This document shows positions 28,648-36,491 of a DNA stretch of 64,000 nucleotides, in pieces. The stretch lies in contig CP152408.1 of the NCBI GenBank assembly GCA_038961845.1, positions 4,340,001 through 4,404,000 on the forward strand. The letters run 5' to 3'. Both the position numbers and the translations under genes were made by a program. Each line of letters begins with the position of its first letter. Positions within the stretch are counted from its first letter, which is position 1. The notes beneath the pieces were generated by a model, which ran no database searches, had not been told where the DNA came from, and saw nothing but the letters and a program-made list of their open reading frames with translations. Source of the DNA: Xylophilus sp. GW821-FHT01B05. Lineage in GTDB: Bacteria > Pseudomonadota > Gammaproteobacteria > Burkholderiales > Burkholderiaceae_C.

Positions 28648-30746
28648 CCGACAGCCCCCGCTCCTGGTTCACCCGCCTGGCCACGCTGCCACGTGACAGC
28701 CGCGACACGCTGTTTTTGCTGCTGGTCGTGGCCTGGGTGATCCTGCCGCAAGTCGGCAATCTGCCGGCCTGGGCCAGCGCCGTGGCCGCGCTGGCGCTGC
28801 TGTGGCGCGCGCGGCTGGCCTGGCGCTCGGCACCGCTGCCGGGCCGCTGGTGGCTGCTGGCCCTGCTGGTGATCTGCGTGGCGGCGACCTTGGCCACCTA
28901 CCGCACCATCGCGGGCCGCGAGGCTGGCGTGACCCTGGTGGTGATGCTGCTGGCGCTCAAGACACTGGAGATGCGCGCCCGGCGCGACGCCATGGTGGTG
29001 TTCTTTCTTGGCTTCTTCACCATGCTGACCAGCTTCTTCGTCTCGCAGTCCCTGCCGACCGCGCTGGCCATGGTGGTGGCACTGCTGGGCCTGCTCACCG
29101 CCCTGGTGCAGGCGCACATGCCGGTAGGCCGCCCACCGCTGTCCGTGGCGGCAAAGACGGCAGTGCGCATGATGCTGCTGGGCGCGCCGATCATGCTGGC
29201 GCTGTTCCTGTTCTTTCCCCGGCTGGCACCGCTTTGGGGTGTGCCGGGCGACCCGTCGCGCGGCCGCAGCGGCTTGTCGGCCGACATGCGGGTGGGCACC
29301 ATCGCGCAACTGGCGCTGGACGAGGGCGTGGCCATGCGCGTGCGCTTCGACACCCCGGATGGCAAGGCCCCACCGCAGCAGGATCTGTACTTTCGCGGCC
29401 CGGTGCTGGCCCGCTTCGATGGCCGCAACTGGCGCCCGCTGCAACAGCGTTTTGGCGACGGTGGCGCCTCACGCGCGCAACCGCCGGCCGCTCTGCAAGT
29501 GGCCGGCGCCCCGGTGCGCTACGAGGTCACGCTGGAGCCCAACGGCCATCCCTGGCTGCTGGTGCTGGACGCCGCGCCGCAAAAGCCCGAAGGCGTGCCT
29601 GCCGCCTATCTCACGCCCGACCTGCAATGGATAGGCAGCCGGCCCATCACCCAACTGCTGCGCTACCGGGCCGAGAGCTACCCGGACTTCCGCCACGGCC
29701 CGCTGCAGATGACGCCCGCGCTGCGCCCTTTCACCGAGCTGCCCGACGACTTCGACCCGCGCACCCATGCACTGGCCCGGCAGATGGTGGAGCAGGTGCG
29801 CGCCAGCGGTGCCGAAGGCCCCGCCGCCACGCGCGCGCTGGTGGCGGCCGCACTGGAGCGCCTGCGCACCGGCGGCTATGTCTACACGCTGGACCCCGGC
29901 ATTTATGGCGACAACACCGCCGACCAGTTCTGGTTCGACACCAAGGCCGGTTTCTGCGAACACATCGCCTCGGCCTTCGTGGTGCTGATGCGTGCCATGG
30001 ACATCCCGGCACGCATCGTCACCGGCTACCAGGGCGGCGAGCCCAACAACGTCGATGGCTACTGGACCGTGCGCCAAAGCGACGCCCACGCCTGGACCGA
30101 GGTCTGGGAAGCCGGCCAAGGCTGGGTACGGGTGGACCCGACCGCCTCCGTTGCCCCCAGCCGCATCGGCCAACTGCTGCGCCTGCAGGCACCACAGGGG
30201 GCATTCGCCCAGGCCTTTGGCACCGTCGTTGGCGCGGGGCTGGTGCAGCGCCTGCGCGCCACCTGGGAGGCCGTCAACAACGGCTGGAACCAGTGGGTGC
30301 TCAACTACACGCAAGACCGCCAGCTGAACCTGCTCAAGCGCCTGGGCATCAGCGCACCCGACTGGCAAGACCTGGTGCGCGTCCTCGCCCTGCTGCTGGC
30401 CACCGCCAGCCTGGTGGCCGTGGCCTGGGCCGCCACCCTGCGCCGCCGGCAAGACCCCTGGCTGCACCTGCTGGCCCGCGCACGGCGCCGGCTGGAGCGC
30501 GCCGGCCTGACGGCACTGGCAACCACACCACCGCGCACCCTGGCCACCCAGGTGACGCAGCGCTTTGGCGATGGCGGCCGGCCGCTCAGCGATTGGCTGC
30601 TGCGGCTGGAGGCGCAGCGCTATGCTGCCGCCGCCCCGGCCGCGCGCCGCGCCGCCCTGCGCGCGCTGCGGCGAGATTTTGCGCGCCTGCCCTGGCCCGC
30701 CGCGGTGCCGGCCCGGTCGCGGCTCCACGACCCTGCAACCTCCTGA
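28641..30746 (+). CDS. Transglutaminase-like membrane protein (TgpA/DUF3488 family)
   Basis: A 701-residue protein. An N-terminal block of about six hydrophobic segments (residues 15-200, DUF3488) includes LLALKTLEMRARRDAMVVFF. The periplasmic transglutaminase core has the triad Cys in TKAGFCEHIASAF, His in QSDAHAWTEVW and Asp in WVRVDPTASV. A further hydrophobic segment (VLALLLATASLVAVAWAATL) leads to a cytoplasmic tail. The P. aeruginosa homologue TgpA is membrane-bound and reported essential; its substrate is unknown. The gene overlaps the DUF58 gene by 7 bp. It is one of three transglutaminase-fold proteins within 15 kb. Confidence 0.9.
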   Translation: MLTDSPRSWFTRLATLPRDSRDTLFLLLVVAWVILPQVGNLPAWASAVAALALLWRARLAWRSAPLPGRWWLLALLVICVAATLATYRTIAGREAGVTLVVMLLALKTLEMRARRDAMVVFFLGFFTMLTSFFVSQSLPTALAMVVALLGLLTALVQAHMPVGRPPLSVAAKTAVRMMLLGAPIMLALFLFFPRLAPLWGVPGDPSRGRSGLSADMRVGTIAQLALDEGVAMRVRFDTPDGKAPPQQDLYFRGPVLARFDGRNWRPLQQRFGDGGASRAQPPAALQVAGAPVRYEVTLEPNGHPWLLVLDAAPQKPEGVPAAYLTPDLQWIGSRPITQLLRYRAESYPDFRHGPLQMTPALRPFTELPDDFDPRTHALARQMVEQVRASGAEGPAATRALVAAALERLRTGGYVYTLDPGIYGDNTADQFWFDTKAGFCEHIASAFVVLMRAMDIPARIVTGYQGGEPNNVDGYWTVRQSDAHAWTEVWEAGQGWVRVDPTASVAPSRIGQLLRLQAPQGAFAQAFGTVVGAGLVQRLRATWEAVNNGWNQWVLNYTQDRQLNLLKRLGISAPDWQDLVRVLALLLATASLVAVAWAATLRRRQDPWLHLLARARRRLERAGLTALATTPPRTLATQVTQRFGDGGRPLSDWLLRLEAQRYAAAAPAARRAALRALRRDFARLPWPAAVPARSRLHDPATS

Positions 30747-30751
30747 GCTCG

Positions 30752-31867
30752 ATGCCCCATACCCTCACCCGCCCGCTGCGCCTGGCCGCCCTGCTGCTGG
30801 CCGCCGGCATGGCCTGCGCCAGTGCCTATGCCCAGGCCGCCGGCCACACGACGGCCAAGCCCAAAGCCCAGCCCAAGCGCCCGGCCGCAGCCAGCGCGCC
30901 AGCGGCGCCTGCCGTCTACTACGCCAGCCGCGCCGAGGCCATGCGCTTTGCCGACGACCTGGCCGCACGCCGCGACCTCGACCGCGAATGGGTGCGCCAG
31001 GCCATCGGCCAGGCGCGCTTTCTGCCGAGCGTGCCGCGCCTGATGCTGCCGCCGCCTGCGGGCACGCCCAAGAACTGGCGCCTCTACCGCAGCCGCTTTG
31101 TCGAGCCGATCCGCATCCGCGCCGGCGTGCGCTTCTGGCAGCAGAACCAGGCCACCCTGGCCCGTGCCGAGCGCGAGTACGGCGTGCCGGCAGAAATCAT
31201 CGTCGGCATCATCGGCGTGGAGACCATCTACGGCCAGCAGACCGGCACCTTCCGCGTGATGGACGCGCTGGCCACGCTGGCCTTTGATTTCCCCACCGGC
31301 CATCCACGCGCCAATGACCGCCGCGACTTCTTCCGCAGCGAACTGGAACAGTTCCTGAGCCTGGCCAACCGCAACAACATCGACCCGTTCGCGCTGCGCG
31401 GCAGCTATGCCGGCGCCATGGGCCTGCCGCAGTTCATGCCGTCGAGCTGGAACAAGTACGCGGTGGATTTCGACGGTGATGGCCGCATCGACCTGTTTGG
31501 CAGCCCAGCCGACGCCATTGGCTCGGTAGCCCACTACTTCCAGGCCTACGGCTGGAAGCCCGGCATGCCCGCGACCTACCCGGTGTCCTTTGATGCAGAA
31601 CGCCTGGACCGCGAGGCGCTGCTGGCGCCCGACATCCTGCCGAGCTTCAGCGTGGCCTCTTTCACCGCCAAGGGCGCGGTGCTGGAAGGCGAAGCCCTGC
31701 AGCACACCGGCCCGCTGGCGCTGGTGGAGCTGCAGAACGGCAACGACGTGCCGAGCTACGTGGCCGGCACCGAGAACTTCTACGTGATCACGCGCTACAA
31801 CTGGTCGAGTTATTACGCGATGGCGGTACTGGAGCTAGGCCAGGAAGTGGCCAAAGGCATGAAATAG
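30752..31867 (+). CDS. mltB: Membrane-bound lytic murein transglycosylase B
   Basis: A 371-residue lytic transglycosylase that cleaves the MurNAc-GlcNAc bond of peptidoglycan to form 1,6-anhydromuropeptides. A signal peptide (RLAALLLAAGMACASAYAQA) has no lipobox cysteine at the cleavage point, so unlike E. coli MltB it may be soluble in the periplasm. The catalytic glutamate is in VGIIGVETIYGQQTG. GSYAGAMGLPQFMPSSW and the calcium/EF-hand-like DFDGDGRIDLF follow. Length and motifs match the family. It starts 5 bp after the transglutaminase gene, so it is probably the last gene of the MoxR operon. Confidence 0.93.
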   Translation: MPHTLTRPLRLAALLLAAGMACASAYAQAAGHTTAKPKAQPKRPAAASAPAAPAVYYASRAEAMRFADDLAARRDLDREWVRQAIGQARFLPSVPRLMLPPPAGTPKNWRLYRSRFVEPIRIRAGVRFWQQNQATLARAEREYGVPAEIIVGIIGVETIYGQQTGTFRVMDALATLAFDFPTGHPRANDRRDFFRSELEQFLSLANRNNIDPFALRGSYAGAMGLPQFMPSSWNKYAVDFDGDGRIDLFGSPADAIGSVAHYFQAYGWKPGMPATYPVSFDAERLDREALLAPDILPSFSVASFTAKGAVLEGEALQHTGPLALVELQNGNDVPSYVAGTENFYVITRYNWSSYYAMAVLELGQEVAKGMK

Positions 31868-31873
31868 CAGGCC

Positions 31874-31916
31874 ACACCTGCGGCCTCTGGCAAAGCCAGA
31901 TCCGCAGTGTTCTTGG
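31874..31916. terminator. Repeat family A, copy 3: hairpin between convergent genes
   Basis: CTGCGG-cc-TCTGGC-AAA-GCCAGA-t-CCGCAG forms a two-part stem at 31878-31907 just after mltB, and GTGTTCTT follows. It corresponds to copies 1 and 2, but the paired bases differ on both arms so pairing is kept. It lies between the stops of mltB and the phosphatase gene and could terminate both. Confidence 0.65.
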
Positions 31917-31934
31917 CATCCGCCTCAGCGCGCT

Positions 31935-33581
31935 TTACTGCACCTGCGTCAGGTCCAACGCAGCGGTCAGATCGCCCATCGCCTTGCCACCATTCTTGAC
32001 CAGCGCGGCGTCGCGCTGTGCCAGGCCGGGCAAGGTATCCAGGCCCCAGCGGCGGGTGATGAAGCGCAGCGTGGATGCCGTGTCGTACTGCGTGTGGTCG
32101 ACCGCGCCATGCTTGGCCCAGGGCGAGACGATCAGTGCCGGGATACGCGTGCCCGGGCCCCAGGTATCGCCCTTGGGTACTTGCTTGTGGTCCCAGAAGC
32201 CGCCGTTTTCGTCATAGGTCACGACGATCAGCATGTTCTTCCACTGCGGACTGGCTTGCAGCTTGGCGATCACATCGGCGATGTGCGCGTCGCCATCGGC
32301 CACGTTGGCATAGCCGGCGTGCTGGTTCAGGTTGCCCTGCGGCTTGTAGAAGCTCACGGCCGGCAGCGTGCCAGCGGCGGCGTCCTGCAGGAACTGGCTG
32401 TCGAAGTCCTTCAGGTGGGCTGTGCGGTAGGCCGCAGTAGAGGTCTGGGTGGGATCCAGCTTGGCGTAGTAGTTGAACGGCTGGTGGTGGAACTGGAAGT
32501 TGGGCACCGGGCTGCCGAACTTGCGATCCGACAGGGCCGAAGTCAGCGTGGTGTTGTAGCCACCGGCATACCAGGCCCAGCTCACGCTCTTCTTGTCCAG
32601 CAGGTCGCCGATGGTGGTGGCGGTCTGCGGCGGCAGGGTGCTGGCCTTGCTCGGGTCGGCGGTCAGGTTGCTGGCGCCCGCAGCCGGTGCATTGCTGCTC
32701 GGCTGGTAGGGCGGCTGCATGGTGTTGACCGCGTAGAACTTGCCGTCGCCTGCGTAGTTCTTGGGCGTGATGGTGTTGCTGTTGACGAAGGTCGGCGGGC
32801 CGGCGATGGCCGACGCGGGCGAGTTGGCAGCCTGCGTCAGGCTGGTGAGGTAGTTGCCCGAGGCGTCCTGGTCCACCACGGAGATGGAGGTCTTGGCCAC
32901 CGAGCTGTCGGCATTCGGATACTCCGGCGCGCAGGCGCAGACCAGGTACTGGTGGTTCAGGAAAGAGCCGCCAAACGCGCCCATGAAGAAGTTGTCGGCC
33001 AGCACGTACTGCTGCGCCAGCTTCCACAGCTTCATTGCGCTGCCGTCGTAGTAGCCCATGGTCAGGCCGCCCGAGTCAGCCCAGGCGGCGAACTTGTCGT
33101 TCTTGCCGCCGTTGATCTGCATCTGGTTCTCGTAGAAGCGGTGGTACAGGTCGCGCGTGATCACGTCCTGCCCCACCTTCACGCCCGTGCTTTGAAAGCC
33201 GGCGGCCGCGTCGATCTGGAACGGCTGGTTGTTCTGGTTGGCGGTGCTGCCTTCAGGCACGGTCACGGCCTGGCCCGAGGCCGTCACGCCACCCCAGACC
33301 TTGGGCAGCTTGGCCAGCACCGTGCTGGCCGCATCGCGGTCGGTCTGCGGCACATAGCTGCCGCTGGCCGTGGGGTTGACGCCCGGAATGCCGTCGGCGC
33401 CGGGGAACAGGCCGTACAGGTTGTCGAAGCCGCGGTTTTCCGCGTAGATCACGACGACGTTCTGGATGTCGCGCTGCAACAGGCTGTCGTAGGCGGTGCT
33501 GCCACCGTCACTGCCGCCGCAGGCGCTCAGGAAGGTTGACGCCGCCAGGGCGACGGGAACAAGTCGAAAAATGGGGTGCAT
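31935..33581 (-). CDS. Lipoprotein phosphoesterase (acid phosphatase/phospholipase C family)
   Basis: A 548-residue exported phosphoesterase of the PF04185 type. The lipoprotein signal ends in the lipobox LSAC (Cys at residue 21, then GGSDGG), so it is anchored to a membrane. The core starts with NVVVIYAENRGFDNLYGLFP, the metal-binding and nucleophile region, and continues with the H-containing FLNHQYLVCACAPEYP. The distal metal site is VTYDENGGFWDHKQVP with IPALIVSPWAKHGAVDHTQY. AcpA-like acid phosphatases and phospholipases C share this fold. A Pho-box-like direct repeat lies 56 bp upstream, so it is probably induced on phosphate starvation. It diverges from a di-haem peroxidase gene. Confidence 0.88.
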   Translation of the reverse strand: MHPIFRLVPVALAASTFLSACGGSDGGSTAYDSLLQRDIQNVVVIYAENRGFDNLYGLFPGADGIPGVNPTASGSYVPQTDRDAASTVLAKLPKVWGGVTASGQAVTVPEGSTANQNNQPFQIDAAAGFQSTGVKVGQDVITRDLYHRFYENQMQINGGKNDKFAAWADSGGLTMGYYDGSAMKLWKLAQQYVLADNFFMGAFGGSFLNHQYLVCACAPEYPNADSSVAKTSISVVDQDASGNYLTSLTQAANSPASAIAGPPTFVNSNTITPKNYAGDGKFYAVNTMQPPYQPSSNAPAAGASNLTADPSKASTLPPQTATTIGDLLDKKSVSWAWYAGGYNTTLTSALSDRKFGSPVPNFQFHHQPFNYYAKLDPTQTSTAAYRTAHLKDFDSQFLQDAAAGTLPAVSFYKPQGNLNQHAGYANVADGDAHIADVIAKLQASPQWKNMLIVVTYDENGGFWDHKQVPKGDTWGPGTRIPALIVSPWAKHGAVDHTQYDTASTLRFITRRWGLDTLPGLAQRDAALVKNGGKAMGDLTAALDLTQVQ

Positions 33582-33636
33582 GGTGGGGCTGCTGTTGTGA
33601 TGGGTTTTGTGCAGCGTGCATTCTTGGATTCCAGGC

Positions 33637-33654
33637 GTGACAAATCCGTGACGG
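33637..33654 (-). promoter_or_regulatory. Pho-box-like direct repeat for the phosphatase gene
   Basis: On the minus strand CCGTCAC-GGAT-TTGTCAC: two 7-bp half-sites 11 bp apart, close to the PhoB consensus of CTGTCAT repeats with 4-bp spacing. Ten bases further, AAGAAT could serve as the -10 element, the usual geometry for PhoB-activated promoters. Confidence 0.6.
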
Positions 33655-33659
33655 TGCCC

Positions 33660-33677
33660 GTGTCATGGGCCTGACAT
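33660..33677 (+). promoter_or_regulatory. Pho-box-like site facing the peroxidase gene
   Basis: GTGTCAT-GGGC-CTGACAT on the plus strand. The second half has one mismatch to CTGTCAT, and the site can also be read as the inverted repeat TGTCA-N6-TGACA. It starts 6 bp after the opposite-facing box and ends 49 bp before the peroxidase gene. Confidence 0.45.
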
Positions 33678-33726
33678 ATTCGGCGCCAACCATGACGGGT
33701 TGCTTCTTCTCTCCAGGCGCTCTTCC

Positions 33727-35055
33727 ATGTTCCTCGCCTCTGGCCGCCACCGGCGCTGGGCTCTTGCTGCCGGCTGCGCCTGTCTCTTGCTGGCCGGCCT
33801 GTGGACGGCCCACTCGCAAACCCTGCGCCCTGTGGCCGCGGCCCTACCAGCGGCCGAGGCCAATCGCATGCAGATGCTGGCGCAGCCCGACTTCGCCAAG
33901 ATGCAGGCGGTGGGCCGGGCGATGTTCTTTGACCGCTCGCTGTCTGCATCCGGCGCCATGTCCTGCGCCAGTTGCCATGACCCGGCACATGCCTATGGCC
34001 CGCCCAATGCGCTGTCCGTGCAACTGGGCGGTGCAACGGGCCGGCAACTGGGCGCGCGCGCGGCGCCCTCGCTGCGCTACCAGCAAAACGTGCCGCCCTT
34101 CACCATGCACCGCTTCGACGACGATTTTGACGAGAGCGTGGACCAGGGCCCGGCCGGCGGCCATGGCTGGGACGGGCGTGCCGGCACCTTGCACGAGCAG
34201 GCCGCCATCCCGCTGCTGGCCGCGCACGAAATGGCCAACGCCAGCCCCGCAGCCGTGGTCGCCAAGCTGCGCGGCGCGCCCTATGCGGCGCAGTTCCGCG
34301 ACACCTTTGGCGCCGACGCGCTGGACGACGACGCGCGCGCCTTCCAATGGGCCACGCTGGCGCTGGAGATGTTCCAGCAGGACCCGAAAGAGTTCTATCC
34401 CTACAGCAGCCGCTTCGATGAATACCTGCGCGGCAAGGCGCCGCTGGCGGCCAACGAGATGCGCGGCCTGGCCTTGTTCAACGACGAGAAAAAAGGCAAC
34501 TGCGCGGCCTGCCACATCAGCGAAGTCAGCCCCAACAACGGTGCCTTTCCGGCCTTCTCGGATTTTGGCTACATCGCCATCGGCGTGCCGCGCAACCGGG
34601 CGCTACCGGTCAACCGCGACCCGGCCTTCTACGACCTGGGCCTGTGCGGGCCAGACCGCACCGACCTGGCCGGCCCCGACAACGCAAAGCTGTGCGGCGC
34701 CTTCCGCACCCCGACCCTGCGCAACGTGGCAGTGCGCCAGGCCTTCTTCCACAACGGCGTGATGCACAGCCTGGAAGAGGCGGTGCGCTTCTACGTCACC
34801 CGCGATACCCAGCCGCAGCGCTGGTACCCCTACCCCGCGCGCAAGGCCGGCCCGCACCAGCGCTATGACGATCTGCCGGCGCAGTACGCGCGCAACGTCA
34901 ACACCGAGCCGCCATTCGACCGCGGCCCGGGAGAGGCGCCGCGGCTGAGCGAGGCAGAGATCCGCGATGTCGTGGCCTTTTTGCACACGCTCACGGACCG
35001 GGATGTAGCGGCCACGGCCGAGGCGATTGCCCGGCCGGCCAAGCCTGGGCGTTAG
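33727..35055 (+). CDS. Di-haem cytochrome c peroxidase (CcpA/MauG family)
   Basis: A 442-residue periplasmic protein. A signal peptide/anchor (WALAAGCACLLLAGLWTAHS) precedes two c-type haem sites, MSCASCHDPAHAYG and GNCAACHISEVSP. RTPTLRNVAVRQAFFHNGVM is the conserved CcpA segment near the second domain. Members reduce hydrogen peroxide or, as in MauG, oxidise protein partners. The pairing with a phosphatase under possible Pho control is unusual and may mean this branch has another role. ATG at 33727 follows GGCGCTCTTCC without a strong Shine-Dalgarno sequence. The last 4 bp overlap the convergent RidA gene. Confidence 0.9.
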   Translation: MFLASGRHRRWALAAGCACLLLAGLWTAHSQTLRPVAAALPAAEANRMQMLAQPDFAKMQAVGRAMFFDRSLSASGAMSCASCHDPAHAYGPPNALSVQLGGATGRQLGARAAPSLRYQQNVPPFTMHRFDDDFDESVDQGPAGGHGWDGRAGTLHEQAAIPLLAAHEMANASPAAVVAKLRGAPYAAQFRDTFGADALDDDARAFQWATLALEMFQQDPKEFYPYSSRFDEYLRGKAPLAANEMRGLALFNDEKKGNCAACHISEVSPNNGAFPAFSDFGYIAIGVPRNRALPVNRDPAFYDLGLCGPDRTDLAGPDNAKLCGAFRTPTLRNVAVRQAFFHNGVMHSLEEAVRFYVTRDTQPQRWYPYPARKAGPHQRYDDLPAQYARNVNTEPPFDRGPGEAPRLSEAEIRDVVAFLHTLTDRDVAATAEAIARPAKPGR

Positions 35056-35510
35056 GCGACCTCGGCGATCAGTTCGATCTCGACACAAGCCCCCATCGGG
35101 ATCTGCGCCACGCCAAAGGCGCTGCGTGCATGCGCGCCCTTCTCGGCGCCAAAGACCTGGGCGAACAGTTCGCTCGCGCCATTGGTGACCAGGTGCTGCT
35201 CGGTAAACGTGGGCACGGAGTTGACCAGGCTCATGACCTTGACGATGCGGGTGATCTGGTCCAGGTCGCCGATGGCGGCCTGCAGCGTGCCGAGCAGGTC
35301 GATGGCGATGGCGCGGGCTGCGGCCTTGCCTTCTTCGGTGGCGATGGCGCCGCCCAATTGGCCGACCCAAGGCTTGCCATCCTTGCGCGCGATGTGGCCA
35401 GACAGGAACACCAGGTTGCCGGTGCGCACAAAAGGCACGTAGGCGGCAGCCGGCACGGCCACTGGTGGCAGGGTGATGCCGAGTTCGCGGAGTTTGTCGT
35501 AGACGCTCAT
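35052..35510 (-). CDS. RidA/YjgF-family protein
   Basis: A 152-residue member of the RidA (YjgF/YER057c/UK114) superfamily, of the slightly longer type with N-terminus MSVYDKLRELGITLPPVAVP. Features are VFLSGHIARKDGKPW, a trimer-interface region around GTLQAAIGDLDQITRIVKV, and HARSAFGVAQIPMGACVEIE near the end. That last segment keeps the arginine that RidA enzymes use to hydrolyse 2-aminoacrylate-type imines. Members of this branch may act as imine deaminases or in other pathways. It stands alone, convergent with the peroxidase gene, and has a family B repeat upstream. Confidence 0.87.
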   Translation of the reverse strand: MSVYDKLRELGITLPPVAVPAAAYVPFVRTGNLVFLSGHIARKDGKPWVGQLGGAIATEEGKAAARAIAIDLLGTLQAAIGDLDQITRIVKVMSLVNSVPTFTEQHLVTNGASELFAQVFGAEKGAHARSAFGVAQIPMGACVEIELIAEVA

Positions 35511-35521
35511 GGAATTTCCTT

Positions 35522-35584
35522 TTTTAGATGAAAAGTGGCTGAAACGCAGGCCGCACGCCGGCTTATAGCTATATATTAGATAGC
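35522..35584 (-). repeat. Repeat family B, copy 3
   Basis: Begins TTTTAGATGAAAAGTGGCTG like the copy at 19328 and ends in TAGCTATATATTAGATAGCA. It fills the gap between the transglutaminase stop and the RidA start. Confidence 0.6.
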
Positions 35585-35588
35585 ACCA

Positions 35589-36485
35589 TCAGGCCAATGG
35601 CTCGACCGTGACCGCCACCTGCAACTGGTGTTCGCCGCCGCCCAGCAACAGGCCGCGCATGGGCGAGACATCGCCAAAGTCCCGGCCGATGGCCAGGGTC
35701 ACGTAGTCCGCGCCCGGGGCGCGGTCGTTGGTGGGGTCGAAGTCGTACCAGGCGCCGGCCGCGCCCTCCACGCCCGGCGCGTAAACCGACACCCAGGCAT
35801 GCGAGGCATCGCTGCCGACCAGCCGTGGCTGGCCCGGCGCGGGCGTGGTGAGCAGGTAGCCGCTCACGTAGCGCGCCGGCAGCCCCAGCGCGCGCAGGCA
35901 ACCGATCATGATGTGGGCAAAGTCCTGGCACACGCCACGGCGCTGGGCCAGGGCCTCTACCGCAGGCGTGTCGACCTCGGTGCTGTCGCTTTCGTAGCGA
36001 AACTCGGCGTGGATGCGGCGCATCAGCGCATGGGCGGCATCCAGCACCGGCGTGCCAGCAGCAAAGCTGGCGCGTGCATAGGCGGCAAAGTCGTCGTGCC
36101 GCGGCACGTATTCCGAGGGAAACACAAACTCCGCCGCCGCATCCCAGGTGCCGCCGGCGCGGTAGCGAAACTGCTCGCGCACCGCCTCCCAGGCCGGGCT
36201 GCCGCCAGCGCCCAGCGGTGCGGCGGCCGGCTCGCGCGTGCTGACCACGCTGTCGGCCACCACGCGCAACTCGTCGTGCACGGTCTGCAGAGTGAAGAAG
36301 GTGCGGGTGTTGCCATAGACGTCGGTGCGCTCGCCGCGCCGGGTCTCGACCGGGGTGATCACCAGCTCGTGCTGCAGCAAGGTCTGGCTGTCGGTATCAC
36401 GCGGGCGCAGGTGCACCAGGTGCTGCGCCGTCTCCACCGGCGGGGTGTAGGCGTAGTGGGTTTCGTGGACGATGTGCAGCTTCAT
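35589..36485 (-). CDS. Transglutaminase-family protein of the ATP-grasp/alpha-E system
   Basis: A 298-residue protein with an N-terminal transglutaminase-associated beta domain (MKLHIVHETHYAYTPPVETA) and a C-terminal transglutaminase core. The triad is Cys in QRRGVCQDFAHIMIGCLRAL, His in SDASHAWVSVYAPG and Asp in WYDFDPTNDRAPG. No signal peptide or membrane segment is visible, so it is probably cytoplasmic. Proteins of this type are encoded with circularly permuted ATP-grasp and alpha-E proteins and are predicted to cut or cross-link peptides made by the ligase. It is the third gene of the operon, 6 bp after the fusion gene. Confidence 0.9.
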   Translation of the reverse strand: MKLHIVHETHYAYTPPVETAQHLVHLRPRDTDSQTLLQHELVITPVETRRGERTDVYGNTRTFFTLQTVHDELRVVADSVVSTREPAAAPLGAGGSPAWEAVREQFRYRAGGTWDAAAEFVFPSEYVPRHDDFAAYARASFAAGTPVLDAAHALMRRIHAEFRYESDSTEVDTPAVEALAQRRGVCQDFAHIMIGCLRALGLPARYVSGYLLTTPAPGQPRLVGSDASHAWVSVYAPGVEGAAGAWYDFDPTNDRAPGADYVTLAIGRDFGDVSPMRGLLLGGGEHQLQVAVTVEPLA

Positions 36486-36491
36486 GGCACG

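Noticed and set aside
28802..31867. Possible giant fusion ending in the lytic transglycosylase
   Set aside because: The upstream 650 codons are an off-frame reading of the transglutaminase gene. mltB has its own ATG and signal peptide at 30752.
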